From positions 1 through 60,064 of the forward strand of contig JAVBMU010000093.1 of NCBI GenBank assembly GCA_031552185.1: DNA of 60,064 bases. Direction: 5' to 3'. The notes under the pieces were generated by a model, which saw nothing but the letters and a program-made list of their open reading frames with translations, did no database searches and was not told the origin of the DNA. Source of the DNA: JAVBMU01 sp031552185 (GTDB taxonomy: Bacteria > Actinomycetota > Actinomycetes > Actinomycetales > Cellulomonadaceae). Numbering within the stretch: position 1 is the stretch's first letter; the number at the start of each line of letters is the position of its first letter. The translations under genes and the position numbers were made by a program. Shown here in pieces: positions 32,514 through 41,831 of this stretch.

Positions 32514-33995
32514 ATGGCCGGCACGCTCGCGGAGAAGGTCTGGAATGCGCACCTTGTGCGCCGTGGCACCGACGGTAGCCCCGACCTGCTCTACATCGAC
32601 CTCCACCTCGTCCATGAGGTGACCAGCCCCCAGGCCTTCGAGGGACTGCGCCTTGCCGGCCGCTCGGTGCGGCGTCCCGACCTCACCATCGCGACCGAAG
32701 ACCACAATACGCCGACGCTCGACATCGACCTCCCGATCGCGGACGAGACCAGCCGGACCCAGATCGAGACGCTGCGGGCCAACGCGGCCGAGTTCGGCGT
32801 CCGGCTGCACTCGCTGGGCGACGCCGACCAGGGGATCGTGCATCAGGTCGGCCCCCAACTCGGCCTGACCCAGCCCGGCCTGACGGTCGTCTGCGGGGAC
32901 TCGCACACCTCCACGCACGGCGCGTTCGGCGCCCTCGCCTTCGGCATCGGCACCTCCGAGGTCGAGCACGTCCTGGCCACCCAGACGCTGCCGCTCACCC
33001 CGTTCCGGACCATGGCGATCACCGTCGCCGGCGCCCTGCCGCCCGGCACCACCAGCAAGGACATCATCCTCGCGGTGATCGCGAAGATCGGCACCGGCGG
33101 CGGCCAGGGCTACGTCCTGGAGTACCGCGGCGAGGCGATCCGCCGACTGTCGATGGAAGCCCGCATGACGATCTGCAACATGTCGATCGAGGCGGGCGCG
33201 CGGGCGGGCATGATCGCGCCGGACGAGACCACCTTCGCCTACCTCAAGGGCCGCCCGCACGCGCCGACCGGCGCGGACTGGGACGCCGCCGTCGAATACT
33301 GGCGCACCCTGCGCTCGGACGACGACGCGACGTTCGACGCCGAGGTCGTCCTCGAGGCCGGCGACCTGGAGCCGTTCGTCACCTGGGGCACCAACCCCGG
33401 CCAGGGCCTGCCCCTGTCCGCCCGGGTTCCCGTGCCCGCCGAGATCGAGGAGGAGCAGGAGCGGATCGCCGCCGAGCGCGCCATCGAGTACATGGGCCTG
33501 GAGCCCGGCATGGCGCTGCGCGACGTCAAGGTCGACACCGTCTTCATCGGTTCCTGCACCAACGGCCGGATCGAGGACCTGCGGTCGGTCGCCAAGGTCG
33601 TGCGCGGCCGGCGCAAGGCCGACGACGTTCGGGTCCTCGTGGTCCCGGCGTCGGCCCGGGTCCGACTGCAGGCCGAGGCCGAGGGGCTGGACCGCATCTT
33701 CACCGACTTCGGTGCCGAATGGCGCAACGCAGGCTGTTCGATGTGCCTGGGCATGAACCCGGACCAGCTCGCCCCGGGCGAGCGGTCGGCGTCGACGTCG
33801 AACCGCAACTTCGAGGGGCGCCAGGGCAAGGGCGGGCGGACCCACCTCGTCTCGCCGCTCGTCGCCGCCGCGACCGCGATCCGCGGGACGCTGTCCTCGC
33901 TCGCCGACCTCGACCTGCCGGCCGAGACCGATCTGACCACCTTCGACGGGACGCCGCTGGCGCCGCTCGACCCGAGGCTGCTCGTCCAGGTCTGA
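32514..33995 (+). CDS. leuC: 3-isopropylmalate dehydratase large subunit
   Basis: With LeuD isomerises 2-isopropylmalate to 3-isopropylmalate in leucine biosynthesis. A 493-residue aconitase-family protein, slightly longer than usual. The 4Fe-4S ligands are C in GSCTNGR (about 348) and the pair in CSMCLGMNPD (about 407-410). VCGDSHTSTHGAFGALAFG is the conserved early motif. ATG at 32514 is chosen, with AGGAAG upstream; a GTG at 32505 is possible. leuD follows 58 nt downstream. Confidence 0.97.
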   Translation: MAGTLAEKVWNAHLVRRGTDGSPDLLYIDLHLVHEVTSPQAFEGLRLAGRSVRRPDLTIATEDHNTPTLDIDLPIADETSRTQIETLRANAAEFGVRLHSLGDADQGIVHQVGPQLGLTQPGLTVVCGDSHTSTHGAFGALAFGIGTSEVEHVLATQTLPLTPFRTMAITVAGALPPGTTSKDIILAVIAKIGTGGGQGYVLEYRGEAIRRLSMEARMTICNMSIEAGARAGMIAPDETTFAYLKGRPHAPTGADWDAAVEYWRTLRSDDDATFDAEVVLEAGDLEPFVTWGTNPGQGLPLSARVPVPAEIEEEQERIAAERAIEYMGLEPGMALRDVKVDTVFIGSCTNGRIEDLRSVAKVVRGRRKADDVRVLVVPASARVRLQAEAEGLDRIFTDFGAEWRNAGCSMCLGMNPDQLAPGERSASTSNRNFEGRQGKGGRTHLVSPLVAAATAIRGTLSSLADLDLPAETDLTTFDGTPLAPLDPRLLVQV

Positions 33996-34053
33996 GCCCC
34001 GAAGAGCCCCGTCCACGACCCGCCGAGACCACTACTTTCGAGGAAGCATCGCG

Positions 34054-34692
34054 ATGGAGAAGTTCACCACCCACACCGGGATCGGCGTCCCGCTGCGGCG
34101 CAGCAATGTCGACACGGACCAGATCATCCCGGCGGTCTACCTCAAGCGGGTCTCCCGGACCGGCTTCGAGGACGCGTTGTTCGCGGCCTGGCGCGGCGAC
34201 CCCGGGTTCGTCCTGAACCAGCCCGCCTACGCGAGCGGCTCCGTGCTCGTGGCCGGGCCGGACTTCGGCACCGGTTCCTCCCGCGAACACGCCGTCTGGG
34301 CGCTGAAGGACTACGGCTTCCGGGCGGTGCTCGCGCCGCGGTTTGCCGACATCTTCCGCGGCAACGCGGGCAAACAGGGGCTCGTCGCGGGCGTCGTCTC
34401 GCAGGAGGACGTCGAGATCCTCTGGAAGATCCTGGAGACGCGGCCCGGCACCGAGGTAACCGTGGACCTCGGCGCCCGGACCGCCCACGCCGACGACGTG
34501 ACGGTGCCGTTCGCCATTGACGACTACACCCGCTGGCGCCTGATGGAGGGCCTGGACGACATCGGGCTCACGCTGCAGCGCGCCGACGAGATAGCCGACT
34601 TCGAGTCCCACCGCGCCGCCTGGCGCCCCACGACCCTGCCCGCGAAGACCCTGCCCAAGGTCGAGATCACCCCGGCGCGCCCCGTCGCCTGA
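34054..34692 (+). CDS. leuD: 3-isopropylmalate dehydratase small subunit
   Basis: Swivel-domain partner of LeuC. The 212-residue protein begins MEKFTTHTGIGVPLRRSNVDTDQIIP and has the catalytic loop GTGSSREHAVWAL (about 73-85), both diagnostic. It is of normal length with an Arg-Pro-rich C-terminal tail. It is in an operon with leuC and convergent with the LLM oxidoreductase gene. Confidence 0.97.
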   Translation: MEKFTTHTGIGVPLRRSNVDTDQIIPAVYLKRVSRTGFEDALFAAWRGDPGFVLNQPAYASGSVLVAGPDFGTGSSREHAVWALKDYGFRAVLAPRFADIFRGNAGKQGLVAGVVSQEDVEILWKILETRPGTEVTVDLGARTAHADDVTVPFAIDDYTRWRLMEGLDDIGLTLQRADEIADFESHRAAWRPTTLPAKTLPKVEITPARPVA

Positions 34693-34790
34693 CGAGCGGC
34701 CGGCCGGCCGGGAGCGGCCGCGGTCGGCGGCGCCCGTCAAGCCGAAGGCGCGTTGCGCCGTCCGAGCCGGCTAGCGCGGCGCTGCCTGCA

Positions 34791-34828
34791 GCGGCCGTCA
34801 AGAAGTGGCCGTCAAGAAGTGGCCGTCA
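34791..34828. repeat. 14-bp tandem repeat
   Basis: GGCCGTCAAGAAGT repeated twice with a third partial copy, ending where the C-terminal codons of the minus-strand LLM gene begin. No function seen. Confidence 0.7.
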
Positions 34829-35662
34829 AACGCGAGGTGCAGGCGGGCCTTGTTCGATCGCGCGGAGCAGCGCCTGCGGGCTCGTCGTCGCCGGATCCCA
34901 GCGGGACTCAATCCACCAGGTCGCTCCGGCGTCGGCCAGGCTCGCCAGGTGCTCGGCCGCGGCGTCGGGGTCGGTGGGGAGGACGCCCTGGGCGATCACC
35001 TCGAACGGCCGGACCAGGTCCCGGGCGCGGAGCCAGGCGACGGCGTCGGCCAGGTCCTCGGGCGTCATTTCCTCGGCCGCGCGGGCGCCGCGCGGCTGCG
35101 GCACGACGCCGTCCCAGCGGGCGGCGCGCCCCATCGACTTCTCGCTCGGCCAGGATGCCACGACCCAGACCGGGATCCGGGGCCGCTGCACCGGCCGGGG
35201 GAGGAAGTGCATGCCGGAGGCCTCGATGTGGGAGCCGGCGAAGTCGAACGGCTCCCCGGACCAGGCCCGGTCGAGGAAGGCGAGCGCGTCGTCGAGCAAC
35301 TCGGCACGATCGCGCAGGCCGACCGGCTGGCCCGGCACACCGGAAAAGGCGCGGTCGTCGATCGCGCCGAGGCCCACCGGCAACACCAACCGACCGCCCG
35401 AAAGATGATCGATGGTCAGCGCCTGCCGGGCCACCTCCCACGGCTTGCGGCGGGGGAGCGCAAACACCATGGCCCCCAGCGTGATGCGGCGCGTCCGCAC
35501 CGCGGCCGCGGCCAGGATCGCCCAGGGGTCCCAGGTGTCCGCGGGCAGCACGGAGATTCCGTCCCAGGTGAAGAAGCCGTCCCAGCCGTGCTCCTCGGCG
35601 GCCACCGCCTGCGCCACCACCTCGTGCGCCGTCCCGAAGCTGCCCACAATTCCGATTCGCAT
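34826..35662 (-). CDS. LLM class (F420- or FMN-dependent) oxidoreductase
   Basis: A 278-residue TIM-barrel oxidoreductase of the luciferase-like monooxygenase family. MRIGIVGSFG opens the barrel, GWDGFFTWDG is the conserved early motif, and RRITLGAMVFALPRRKPWEVARQ and LSGGRLVLPVGLG are typical of F420-using actinobacterial members. Cofactor choice is an inference. ATG at 35662 is clear, and CACGCT 6 nt upstream may serve as a leaderless -10. It is divergent from lpdA with about 90 bp between. Confidence 0.87.
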   Translation of the reverse strand: MRIGIVGSFGTAHEVVAQAVAAEEHGWDGFFTWDGISVLPADTWDPWAILAAAAVRTRRITLGAMVFALPRRKPWEVARQALTIDHLSGGRLVLPVGLGAIDDRAFSGVPGQPVGLRDRAELLDDALAFLDRAWSGEPFDFAGSHIEASGMHFLPRPVQRPRIPVWVVASWPSEKSMGRAARWDGVVPQPRGARAAEEMTPEDLADAVAWLRARDLVRPFEVIAQGVLPTDPDAAAEHLASLADAGATWWIESRWDPATTSPQALLRAIEQGPPAPRV

Positions 35663-35741
35663 GCTCCAAGCGTGCCGGACGTCACGCCCGTCCGGCTCGT
35701 CCGACCCTCGACATTCGGGACCTCGCGCGGGTCCCGCTCGG

Positions 35742-35747
35742 TAGGCT
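35742..35747 (+). promoter_or_regulatory. Leaderless -10 element of lpdA
   Basis: TAGGCT, the same hexamer as at gltX, then 7 nt, then ATG at 35755. Confidence 0.55.
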
Positions 35748-35754
35748 TGCGGTC

Positions 35755-37155
35755 ATGGCATCCCATTACGACGTCGTTGTGCTCGGGGCAGGCCCCGGCG
35801 GATACGTGGCCGCGATCCGCGCGGCGCAGCTCGGCAAGTCCGTGGCAATCATCGAGGAGAAGTATTGGGGCGGGGTGTGCCTGAACGTCGGGTGCATTCC
35901 CTCGAAGGCGTTGCTGCGCAACGCCGAACTGGCGCACATCCTCACCCGTGAGGCGAAGACCTTCGGCATCTCGGGCGAGGTCTCCATGGACTTCGGCGCG
36001 GCCTTCGATCGCAGCCGCACCGTCGCGGACGGGCGGGTCAAGGGCGTCCACTTCCTGATGCGTAAGAACAAGATCACCGAGTACACCGGCCGCGGCACCT
36101 TCGCGGACGCGCACACCATCGACGTCGCGCTCGCCGCCGGCGGCGGGGAGCGGATCACCTTCGACAACGTGATCATCGCCACCGGCTCCCGGGTGCGGCT
36201 GCTGCCCGGCGTCGAACTGTCCGAGAACGTGGTCACCTACGAGAAGCAGATCCTCACCCGGGAACTGCCGCGCACCATGGTCATCGTGGGGGCCGGCGCG
36301 ATCGGGATGGAATTCGCCTACGTCCTGGCGAACTACGGCGTGCAGATCACCATCATCGAATTCCTCGACCGCGCGCTGCCGAACGAGGACGCCGACGTCT
36401 CGAAGGAAATCGCCAAGCAGTACAAGAAGCTCGGCGTGCGCATTCTCACCTCGACCAAGGTCGAGACCGTGACCGACCACGGCTCGTCCGTCACCGTCGA
36501 ATACACCGGGGCCGACGGCGCGCGCGCGTCCGTCGAGGCCGACCGGGTGCTGATGTCCATCGGTTTCGCGCCCAATGTGGAGGGTTTCGGCCTCGACCGG
36601 ACCGGGGTCGCGCTCACCGACCGCGGCGCCATCGCCATCGACGATCAGATGCGCACGAACGTGCCCGGCATCTACGCCATCGGCGACGTCACCGCCAAGC
36701 TGATGCTCGCCCACGTCGCCGAGGCGCAGGGCGTGGTCGCCGCCGAGACGATCGCCGGCGCGGAGACCCAGACCCTGGGCGACTACCGGATGATGCCGCG
36801 GGCGACCTTCTGCCAGCCGCAGGTCGCGTCCTTCGGCCTCACCGAGGCCCAGGCTCGGGCGGAGGGGCACGACGTCGTCGTCGCCTCCTTCCCGTTTATG
36901 GCCAACGGCAAGGCTCACGGCCTGGGTGACCCCACGGGGTTTGTGAAGCTGGTCGCCGACGCCAAGCACCTCGAGCTGCTGGGCGGGCACCTGATCGGGC
37001 CGGATGTGTCCGAACTTCTGCCCGAGCTGACGCTCGCGCAGAAGTGGGACCTGACGGCAACGGAGCTGGCTCGGAATGTGCACACGCACCCGACGCTGTC
37101 GGAGGCGCTGCAGGAGGCGTTCCACGGGCTCGTGGGGCACATGATCAACTTCTGA
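35755..37155 (+). CDS. lpdA: Dihydrolipoyl dehydrogenase
   Basis: The E3 flavoprotein of the pyruvate and 2-oxoglutarate dehydrogenase complexes; reoxidises dihydrolipoyl groups with NAD+. The 466-residue protein has GAGPGG (11-16) for FAD and the redox-active disulfide in CLNVGC (C42 and C47). VIVGAGAIGMEFAYVLANYG serves NAD binding, YAIGDVTAKLMLAHVAEAQG is the second FAD motif, and the active-site His-Glu pair is in HTHPTLSE (443-450). It stands alone, as in many actinobacteria where E3 serves several complexes. It is functionally linked to the lipoate ligase at the left end of the window. Confidence 0.96.
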   Translation: MASHYDVVVLGAGPGGYVAAIRAAQLGKSVAIIEEKYWGGVCLNVGCIPSKALLRNAELAHILTREAKTFGISGEVSMDFGAAFDRSRTVADGRVKGVHFLMRKNKITEYTGRGTFADAHTIDVALAAGGGERITFDNVIIATGSRVRLLPGVELSENVVTYEKQILTRELPRTMVIVGAGAIGMEFAYVLANYGVQITIIEFLDRALPNEDADVSKEIAKQYKKLGVRILTSTKVETVTDHGSSVTVEYTGADGARASVEADRVLMSIGFAPNVEGFGLDRTGVALTDRGAIAIDDQMRTNVPGIYAIGDVTAKLMLAHVAEAQGVVAAETIAGAETQTLGDYRMMPRATFCQPQVASFGLTEAQARAEGHDVVVASFPFMANGKAHGLGDPTGFVKLVADAKHLELLGGHLIGPDVSELLPELTLAQKWDLTATELARNVHTHPTLSEALQEAFHGLVGHMINF

Positions 37156-37303
37156 TCCGCGGGAAATCGGATCTGCCCACTCACGCTGGTACGAGTCCGT
37201 CCAGTGCGGATAGGCGGTCAGGTGGGCACCGATCCCGGAGCCATCGCGCGTTGCAGCTTCGTGAGCAACGTTTTCGGAGTCGATGTGTCACTAGCGGCAA
37301 CCG

Positions 37304-37338
37304 CTTAGTAACACTTCGCTCGAAGGTGTTACTAAGAT
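37304..37338. promoter_or_regulatory. Large inverted repeat overlapping the fic promoter
   Basis: CTTAGTAACAC (37304-37314) and GTGTTACTAAG (37326-37336) are perfect 11-bp inverted arms separated by 11 nt. The inner bases also pair with one bulge. The right arm overlaps TAAGAT (37333-37338), a -10 hexamer 7 nt before the GTG of fic. A protein bound here would block the promoter. Confidence 0.7.
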
Positions 37339-37345
37339 CGGTGGC

Positions 37346-38563
37346 GTGGTTACACTTCCGGTCGCTGTGCCCGCAACGGGATACGAAGAGCATGTCTGGA
37401 AGGCGGAGCCCGACGGGATGCACAGTCGCGCCCGCGTTGCGGCCGCCAGCGGTCGCTACGAGTCGGCGGTGACTCCTCCGATCGCCGGCTATACGCCGGG
37501 TTTGCCCACAGGTCTGGCCGCAGACGTCGAGGATGCAACGGCAGCGTTGGCGCGTTTCGACGCCTACGCGCAATCGGTCCTCGGCGCCCACAGCCCCGCG
37601 CTAGGGCCGATGTCCTCAATCCTGCTCCGGACCGAGTCGACATCGTCGTCGCAGATCGAGAACCTGACCGTAGGTGCGCGTCAACTCGCCCTCGCGGAGA
37701 TCGATGAGTCAAGCTCCCAGAACGCCATGGTCGTCGTGGCCAACGTGCGTGCCATGGAGGCCGCCCTCGAGCTTGCCGATCGGCTCGACAGTGGAGCGAT
37801 CCTGACCATGCAGCGCGTCTTGCTCGAGGCGCAAGCCGGCTGGCAGGATCAAGCGGGCCGCTATCGCGAGGGACTCGTTTGGGTCGGTTCCAGCGGGATC
37901 ACGCCCCGCGGCGCTGCTCACATCGCTCCTCAGGCTGAGCGAGTACCGGCCGCGATTGACGACCTTGTACTCTTCATGCGCCGCGATGACATGCCGGTGC
38001 TCGTGCAGGCAGCGATCGCGCACGCCCAATTCGAGACGATCCATCCGTTCGCCGACGGCAATGGCCGTACCGGCCGGGCGCTGGTGCACGCCTTGCTGAA
38101 GTCCAAGGGCGTGCTGGTGAGTACCACGGCCCCGGTGTCTGCGGGGCTGTTGCGTGACACGGAATACTACTTTCGTGCGCTCGGCACCTACCGTGCCGGC
38201 GATGCTCGCCCCATCATCGAGGCGTTCTCCGATGCCAGCCGCTTCGCAGCCACATCCGGCGCCAGACTAGTCGATGAACTGGCCGCGCAAATGGAATGGT
38301 CCCGCGATCAACTATCTGGCTTGCGCCGCGATGCAGGTGCTTGGAAGGTGCTACCGCACCTGGTGGCCCATCCCGTGATCAACGCCAACGTGCTGATCGA
38401 GCGTCTCGGGATGAATGGCGCCGGCGCTCAGCGCGCCCTGTCTCAGCTGGTAGATGCCGGGGTGTTGGGGGAGCGAACCGGCCTCCGGCGCAATCGCGTT
38501 TACCAGCACGCCGGGATCATCGAGGTCCTTGACGTTTACGCTCAAGGGCTGCGCCGCGGTTGA
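37346..38563 (+). CDS. Fic domain protein with N-terminal inhibitory helix and winged helix
   Basis: A predicted AMP-transferase (or related nucleotidyl transferase) of 405 residues. The Fic core motif HPFADGNGRTGR (233-244) is complete. The inhibitory motif S/T-xxx-E-G/N is SSQIEN (101-106) before the core, making it class II (self-inhibited) with E105 as the inhibitory Glu. The N-terminal FicN-like region ends there; the last 90 residues (WKVLPHLVAHPVINANVLIERLGM, GAQRALSQLVDAGVLGE) look like a winged helix. Start is GTG at 37346 from the leaderless TAAGAT. Its GC and codon use are lower than in neighbouring lpdA, suggesting transfer. The winged helix plus promoter inverted repeat suggest autoregulation. 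Confidence 0.88.
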   Translation: MVTLPVAVPATGYEEHVWKAEPDGMHSRARVAAASGRYESAVTPPIAGYTPGLPTGLAADVEDATAALARFDAYAQSVLGAHSPALGPMSSILLRTESTSSSQIENLTVGARQLALAEIDESSSQNAMVVVANVRAMEAALELADRLDSGAILTMQRVLLEAQAGWQDQAGRYREGLVWVGSSGITPRGAAHIAPQAERVPAAIDDLVLFMRRDDMPVLVQAAIAHAQFETIHPFADGNGRTGRALVHALLKSKGVLVSTTAPVSAGLLRDTEYYFRALGTYRAGDARPIIEAFSDASRFAATSGARLVDELAAQMEWSRDQLSGLRRDAGAWKVLPHLVAHPVINANVLIERLGMNGAGAQRALSQLVDAGVLGERTGLRRNRVYQHAGIIEVLDVYAQGLRRG

Positions 38564-38604
38564 TCGGCCGCAAGCTCGAACCGCACCTACCGCACCTACC
38601 GCAC

Positions 38605-39183
38605 CTACCGCAGCAGCAGCCGGACCAGGTCCTGGCTCGCGTCCGGCGTCAGGGGCGATCCGCGTAGCGCCCGCATGACGACGGCGCCGATCAGGGCCTC
38701 GATGGTTTCCTGCACCGGCGTGTCGGCCCAGATCTCGCCCGCCGCGGCCGCGTCCCGAATTCGGATGGTGAGTTCCGACGCGCCGAGCGAATCGTCGAGC
38801 CGGGCGCCGACGTCGGGATTACCCGCGGCGGCGGAGACCAGCGAGGTGATGAGCGGGGCGTTGCCGGGCTCCCCGAGGAAGCCGAAGAGGCTCTCCAGCC
38901 AGGCGGTCAGGTCCGCCCGGAGGTTGCCGGTGTCGGGGAGGGCGAAGCGGCCGGGGAGCAATTCGCCCTCGATGAGGGTCTCCGCGACGACGGAGCCCTT
39001 GGAGGACCACCACCGGTAGATCGTCTGCTTCGCGACGCCGGCCTCGGCGGCGATGCCCTCGATCGTCAGATGGTCGTACCCGCGGGTCGCGAACAGGCTC
39101 GCCGTCGCGGCGAGGATGGCCCGCCGGGCGGATTCGCTACGCGCGGCGCCGCGCCGTCGGGGTGCCGCTGTCCCTTCTGTCAT
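38605..39183 (-). CDS. TetR family transcriptional regulator
   Basis: A repressor of 192 residues. The N-terminal helix-turn-helix (about 20-66) has ILAATASLFATRGYDHLTIEG and AGVAKQTIYRWWSSKG; the ligand domain is of the TetR_C_11-like type. It is divergent from an MMPL transporter with a palindromic operator in the 102-bp gap, so it probably represses the pump and itself. ATG at 39183 has TAGGAT 6 nt upstream (leaderless). The last codons lie in a 9-bp tandem repeat (CGCACCTAC three times, 38582-38608) that runs over the stop codon. Confidence 0.9.
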   Translation of the reverse strand: MTEGTAAPRRRGAARSESARRAILAATASLFATRGYDHLTIEGIAAEAGVAKQTIYRWWSSKGSVVAETLIEGELLPGRFALPDTGNLRADLTAWLESLFGFLGEPGNAPLITSLVSAAAGNPDVGARLDDSLGASELTIRIRDAAAAGEIWADTPVQETIEALIGAVVMRALRGSPLTPDASQDLVRLLLR

Positions 39184-39189
39184 GGTCCG

Positions 39190-39230
39190 ATCCTAGTGAG
39201 CGATCAACGAGACGCAACGTAGCGTATTCT
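39190..39230. promoter_or_regulatory. Shared tetR-mmpL promoter region with operator
   Basis: ACGCAACGTAGCGT (39212-39225) is a 14-bp near-perfect palindrome (ACGCNACGTNGCGT). It abuts a -10 TATTCT (39225-39230) for the transporter. On the other strand it overlaps TTGCGT, a -35 candidate for the leaderless tetR -10 TAGGAT (39190-39195). One bound TetR dimer could cover both promoters. Confidence 0.6.
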
Positions 39231-39285
39231 TGGTCCGGCCCGGCTGCCAAGACCCGTTCGGCCGGCCGAATCCGGAGGAGAGAAC

Positions 39286-41817
39286 GTGGCAGAACTGCTG
39301 TACCGGTTGGGGAAGGGCGCGGCTCGCCGCGCCTGGGCGGTGATCGTCGCCTGGGTGCTCGCGCTCGCGGGCGTTGCAGGCGCCTTCGTCGCCTGGTCCG
39401 GCGACCTCGCGACGAGCTTCGACGTGCCCGGCCTGCCCTCGGCCAAGGTCGTCGCCGAGCTCGAATCACAGTTGCCGGACATCGCCGGAGCCACGGGCAC
39501 CGTGGTGTTCCACACCACGGACGGGTCCGCGTTCAGCGCGGCGCAACGTACGCAGATCGGCGCCCTGGTCGATTCCGCGGGAGACCTGCCGGACGTGGCG
39601 CGCGTCGTCGACCCGTTCGACGTCGAGGCCCAACGCGCGCAGCAGGCGGCCGAGATCGAGGCCGGGCAGGCGAAGCTGGAGCAGGGCCGCCAGGACCTGG
39701 CGGCCGGCCGCAAGCAACTCGACGGCGGCAAGGCTCAACTCGCGGCCGCGCAGCAGCAACTCGACGCCGGGCAGGCTCAGCTCGACGCGGCCCGCAAGCA
39801 GGCCGAGGCCGCCGGCGCCCCGACCGCCACGATCGACCGCCGGCAGGCGGAACTGGACGCCCAGCGGGCGCAACTCGACAGCCGACGCGCCGACATGACC
39901 AAGCAGCAGGACACGCTCGACGCGGGCGCCGCCGAGTTGACGCAGAACGAGCAGCAGCTCAAGGCCGGCGCCGCCCTGCTCGGTCTGTCCCGGGAGATCC
40001 GCATGGTCGCTGCGGACGGCTCGGCGGCGCGGGTCACCGTCGCCTTCAGTCAGCCCCGCCTGGAGCTGCAGGACGAGTCCAAGGACGCCGTCGTCGAACA
40101 CTTCACCGGCACGCCGATCGACGGCGTCGAGGTCGCCTCCGACCTCGACGGGGGCGTGCCGAACCTGGTCGGACCGGGCGAGATCGCCGGCCTCCTCGTC
40201 GCCGCGATCGTGCTGTTGGTGATGCTCGGGACCGTGATCGGCGTCGGCATTCCGATCGTGACGGCGCTGACCGGGGTGGGGATCGGCGCGCTCGGCGCGC
40301 TGTCCCTCTCGGGCGTCGTCGAGATGGCGTCGATCACCCCGATTCTCGGCCTCATGCTGGGCCTGGCGGTCGGCATCGACTACGCCTTGTTCATCCTGAA
40401 CCGGCACCGCAAGCAACTCCTGCACGGGGCCGACCTGCACGAATCGATCGGTCTCGCGAACGGCACGTCGGGGACGGCGGTCGTCTTCGCCGGCAGCACC
40501 GTCATCGTCGCGCTGCTGGCGCTGCGCATCACGGGGATCCCCTTCCTCGCGCTCATGGGTGCGGTCGGCGCGGCGTGCGTCGCCATCGCGGTGCTCGTCG
40601 CGATCACGCTCACGCCCGCGCTCCTCGGCCTCGTCGGGGACCGGATCATCAGCCGGCGCGCCCGGAAGGGCACCGCGACGCAGGACGACGCCGTCGCGCA
40701 CGTGCAGCAGATGTCCACCGGCCGGGCGATCGGGACGGTGGTGATCGCCGTCGTCGGGCTGCTGGCGCTGGCGATCCCAGCGCTGTCGATGCGCGTCGGG
40801 TTGCCGGACGGTTCCTCCGAGCCGCGGGGGTCGCAGGCCAGGGCGGCTTACACGATCACCGCCGAGAAGTTCGGCGCCGGCGCCAACGGTGGCCTGCTGG
40901 TCGCGGCGGACGTGCCCGCCGGCGCGACCGACGACGCGCGGACCGGGGCGCAACTCACCATTGCGTCGGCGCTCGCGAAGGTGCCCGACGTCGCCGCCGT
41001 CGCCCCGGCCGCCGCCTCCAAGGACGGGACGCTGCTGGCCTTCCAGGTGGTCCCCACGGACGGGCCGAACGCGTCGAGCACCGAGCGACTCGTGCGCGCC
41101 CTGCGGGCGCTGCCGGCGATCCAACTGGCGGATTCGGGGGCGGCGACGCTCGGCGTGGCCGGGCAGGCGGCGATCAATATCGACATTTCCGAGAGCCTGA
41201 ACGATGCTTTACCGCTCTACCTGCTCGTCGTCGTCGGGCTTTCGCTGATCATTTTGGTACTGGTGTTCCGGTCCATCCTGGTGCCGCTCATCGCGACCGG
41301 CGGCTTTGTCCTGTCGTTGTTCGCGACGTACGGCGCAATTACCGCCGTCTTCCAGGACGGATTCGGGGCGAGCCTGATCGGGCTCGACAGCACCGGGCCG
41401 ATCCTGTCCTTCCTGCCGATCATCCTGGTCGGGATCCTGTTCGGGCTGGCCATGGACTATCAGCTTTTCCTCGCCACCGGTATGCGCGAGGCCTATGTCC
41501 ACGGCGATCCCGCCCGGCTCGCCGTCGCGCGGGGGTTCCGCGCCGGCCGGTCCGTCGTGATCGCGGCGGGGCTGATCATGGTTTCCGTTTTCGGCGGATT
41601 CATTTTCGCGGAGTCCGCGATGATCCGGTCGGTCGGCTTCGGCCTTGCGTTCGGGGTTCTGGTGGACGCCTTTGTGGTGCGCATGCTCCTCATGCCGGCA
41701 CTCATGCACCTGCTCGGCGGGAGCGCGTGGTGGTTGCCGCGCCGGCTCGACCGGATCCTGCCGAACGTCGACGTCGAGGGGGCCGCGCTGGAACGGCACC
41801 ATCCCGGGCTGCGGTGA
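39286..41817 (+). CDS. MMPL/RND family transporter
   Basis: An inner-membrane proton-driven efflux or lipid export pump of 843 residues. It has two MMPL modules, each one helix, a large periplasm-side loop and five to six helices. The first loop (about 115-230) contains a heptad-like coiled coil rich in Gln/Ala/Asp/Lys (AKLEQGRQDLAAGRKQLDGG and onward). GLAVGIDYALFILNRHRK and GLAMDYQLFLATGMREA are the conserved helix-4 motifs carrying the proton-relay Asp-Tyr pairs. GTG at 39286 has GGAGGAGA upstream. It is controlled by the divergent TetR. Drug efflux or lipid export are both possible. Confidence 0.92.
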   Translation: MAELLYRLGKGAARRAWAVIVAWVLALAGVAGAFVAWSGDLATSFDVPGLPSAKVVAELESQLPDIAGATGTVVFHTTDGSAFSAAQRTQIGALVDSAGDLPDVARVVDPFDVEAQRAQQAAEIEAGQAKLEQGRQDLAAGRKQLDGGKAQLAAAQQQLDAGQAQLDAARKQAEAAGAPTATIDRRQAELDAQRAQLDSRRADMTKQQDTLDAGAAELTQNEQQLKAGAALLGLSREIRMVAADGSAARVTVAFSQPRLELQDESKDAVVEHFTGTPIDGVEVASDLDGGVPNLVGPGEIAGLLVAAIVLLVMLGTVIGVGIPIVTALTGVGIGALGALSLSGVVEMASITPILGLMLGLAVGIDYALFILNRHRKQLLHGADLHESIGLANGTSGTAVVFAGSTVIVALLALRITGIPFLALMGAVGAACVAIAVLVAITLTPALLGLVGDRIISRRARKGTATQDDAVAHVQQMSTGRAIGTVVIAVVGLLALAIPALSMRVGLPDGSSEPRGSQARAAYTITAEKFGAGANGGLLVAADVPAGATDDARTGAQLTIASALAKVPDVAAVAPAAASKDGTLLAFQVVPTDGPNASSTERLVRALRALPAIQLADSGAATLGVAGQAAINIDISESLNDALPLYLLVVVGLSLIILVLVFRSILVPLIATGGFVLSLFATYGAITAVFQDGFGASLIGLDSTGPILSFLPIILVGILFGLAMDYQLFLATGMREAYVHGDPARLAVARGFRAGRSVVIAAGLIMVSVFGGFIFAESAMIRSVGFGLAFGVLVDAFVVRMLLMPALMHLLGGSAWWLPRRLDRILPNVDVEGAALERHHPGLR

Positions 41818-41831
41818 GCCGGCTCCCCGCG

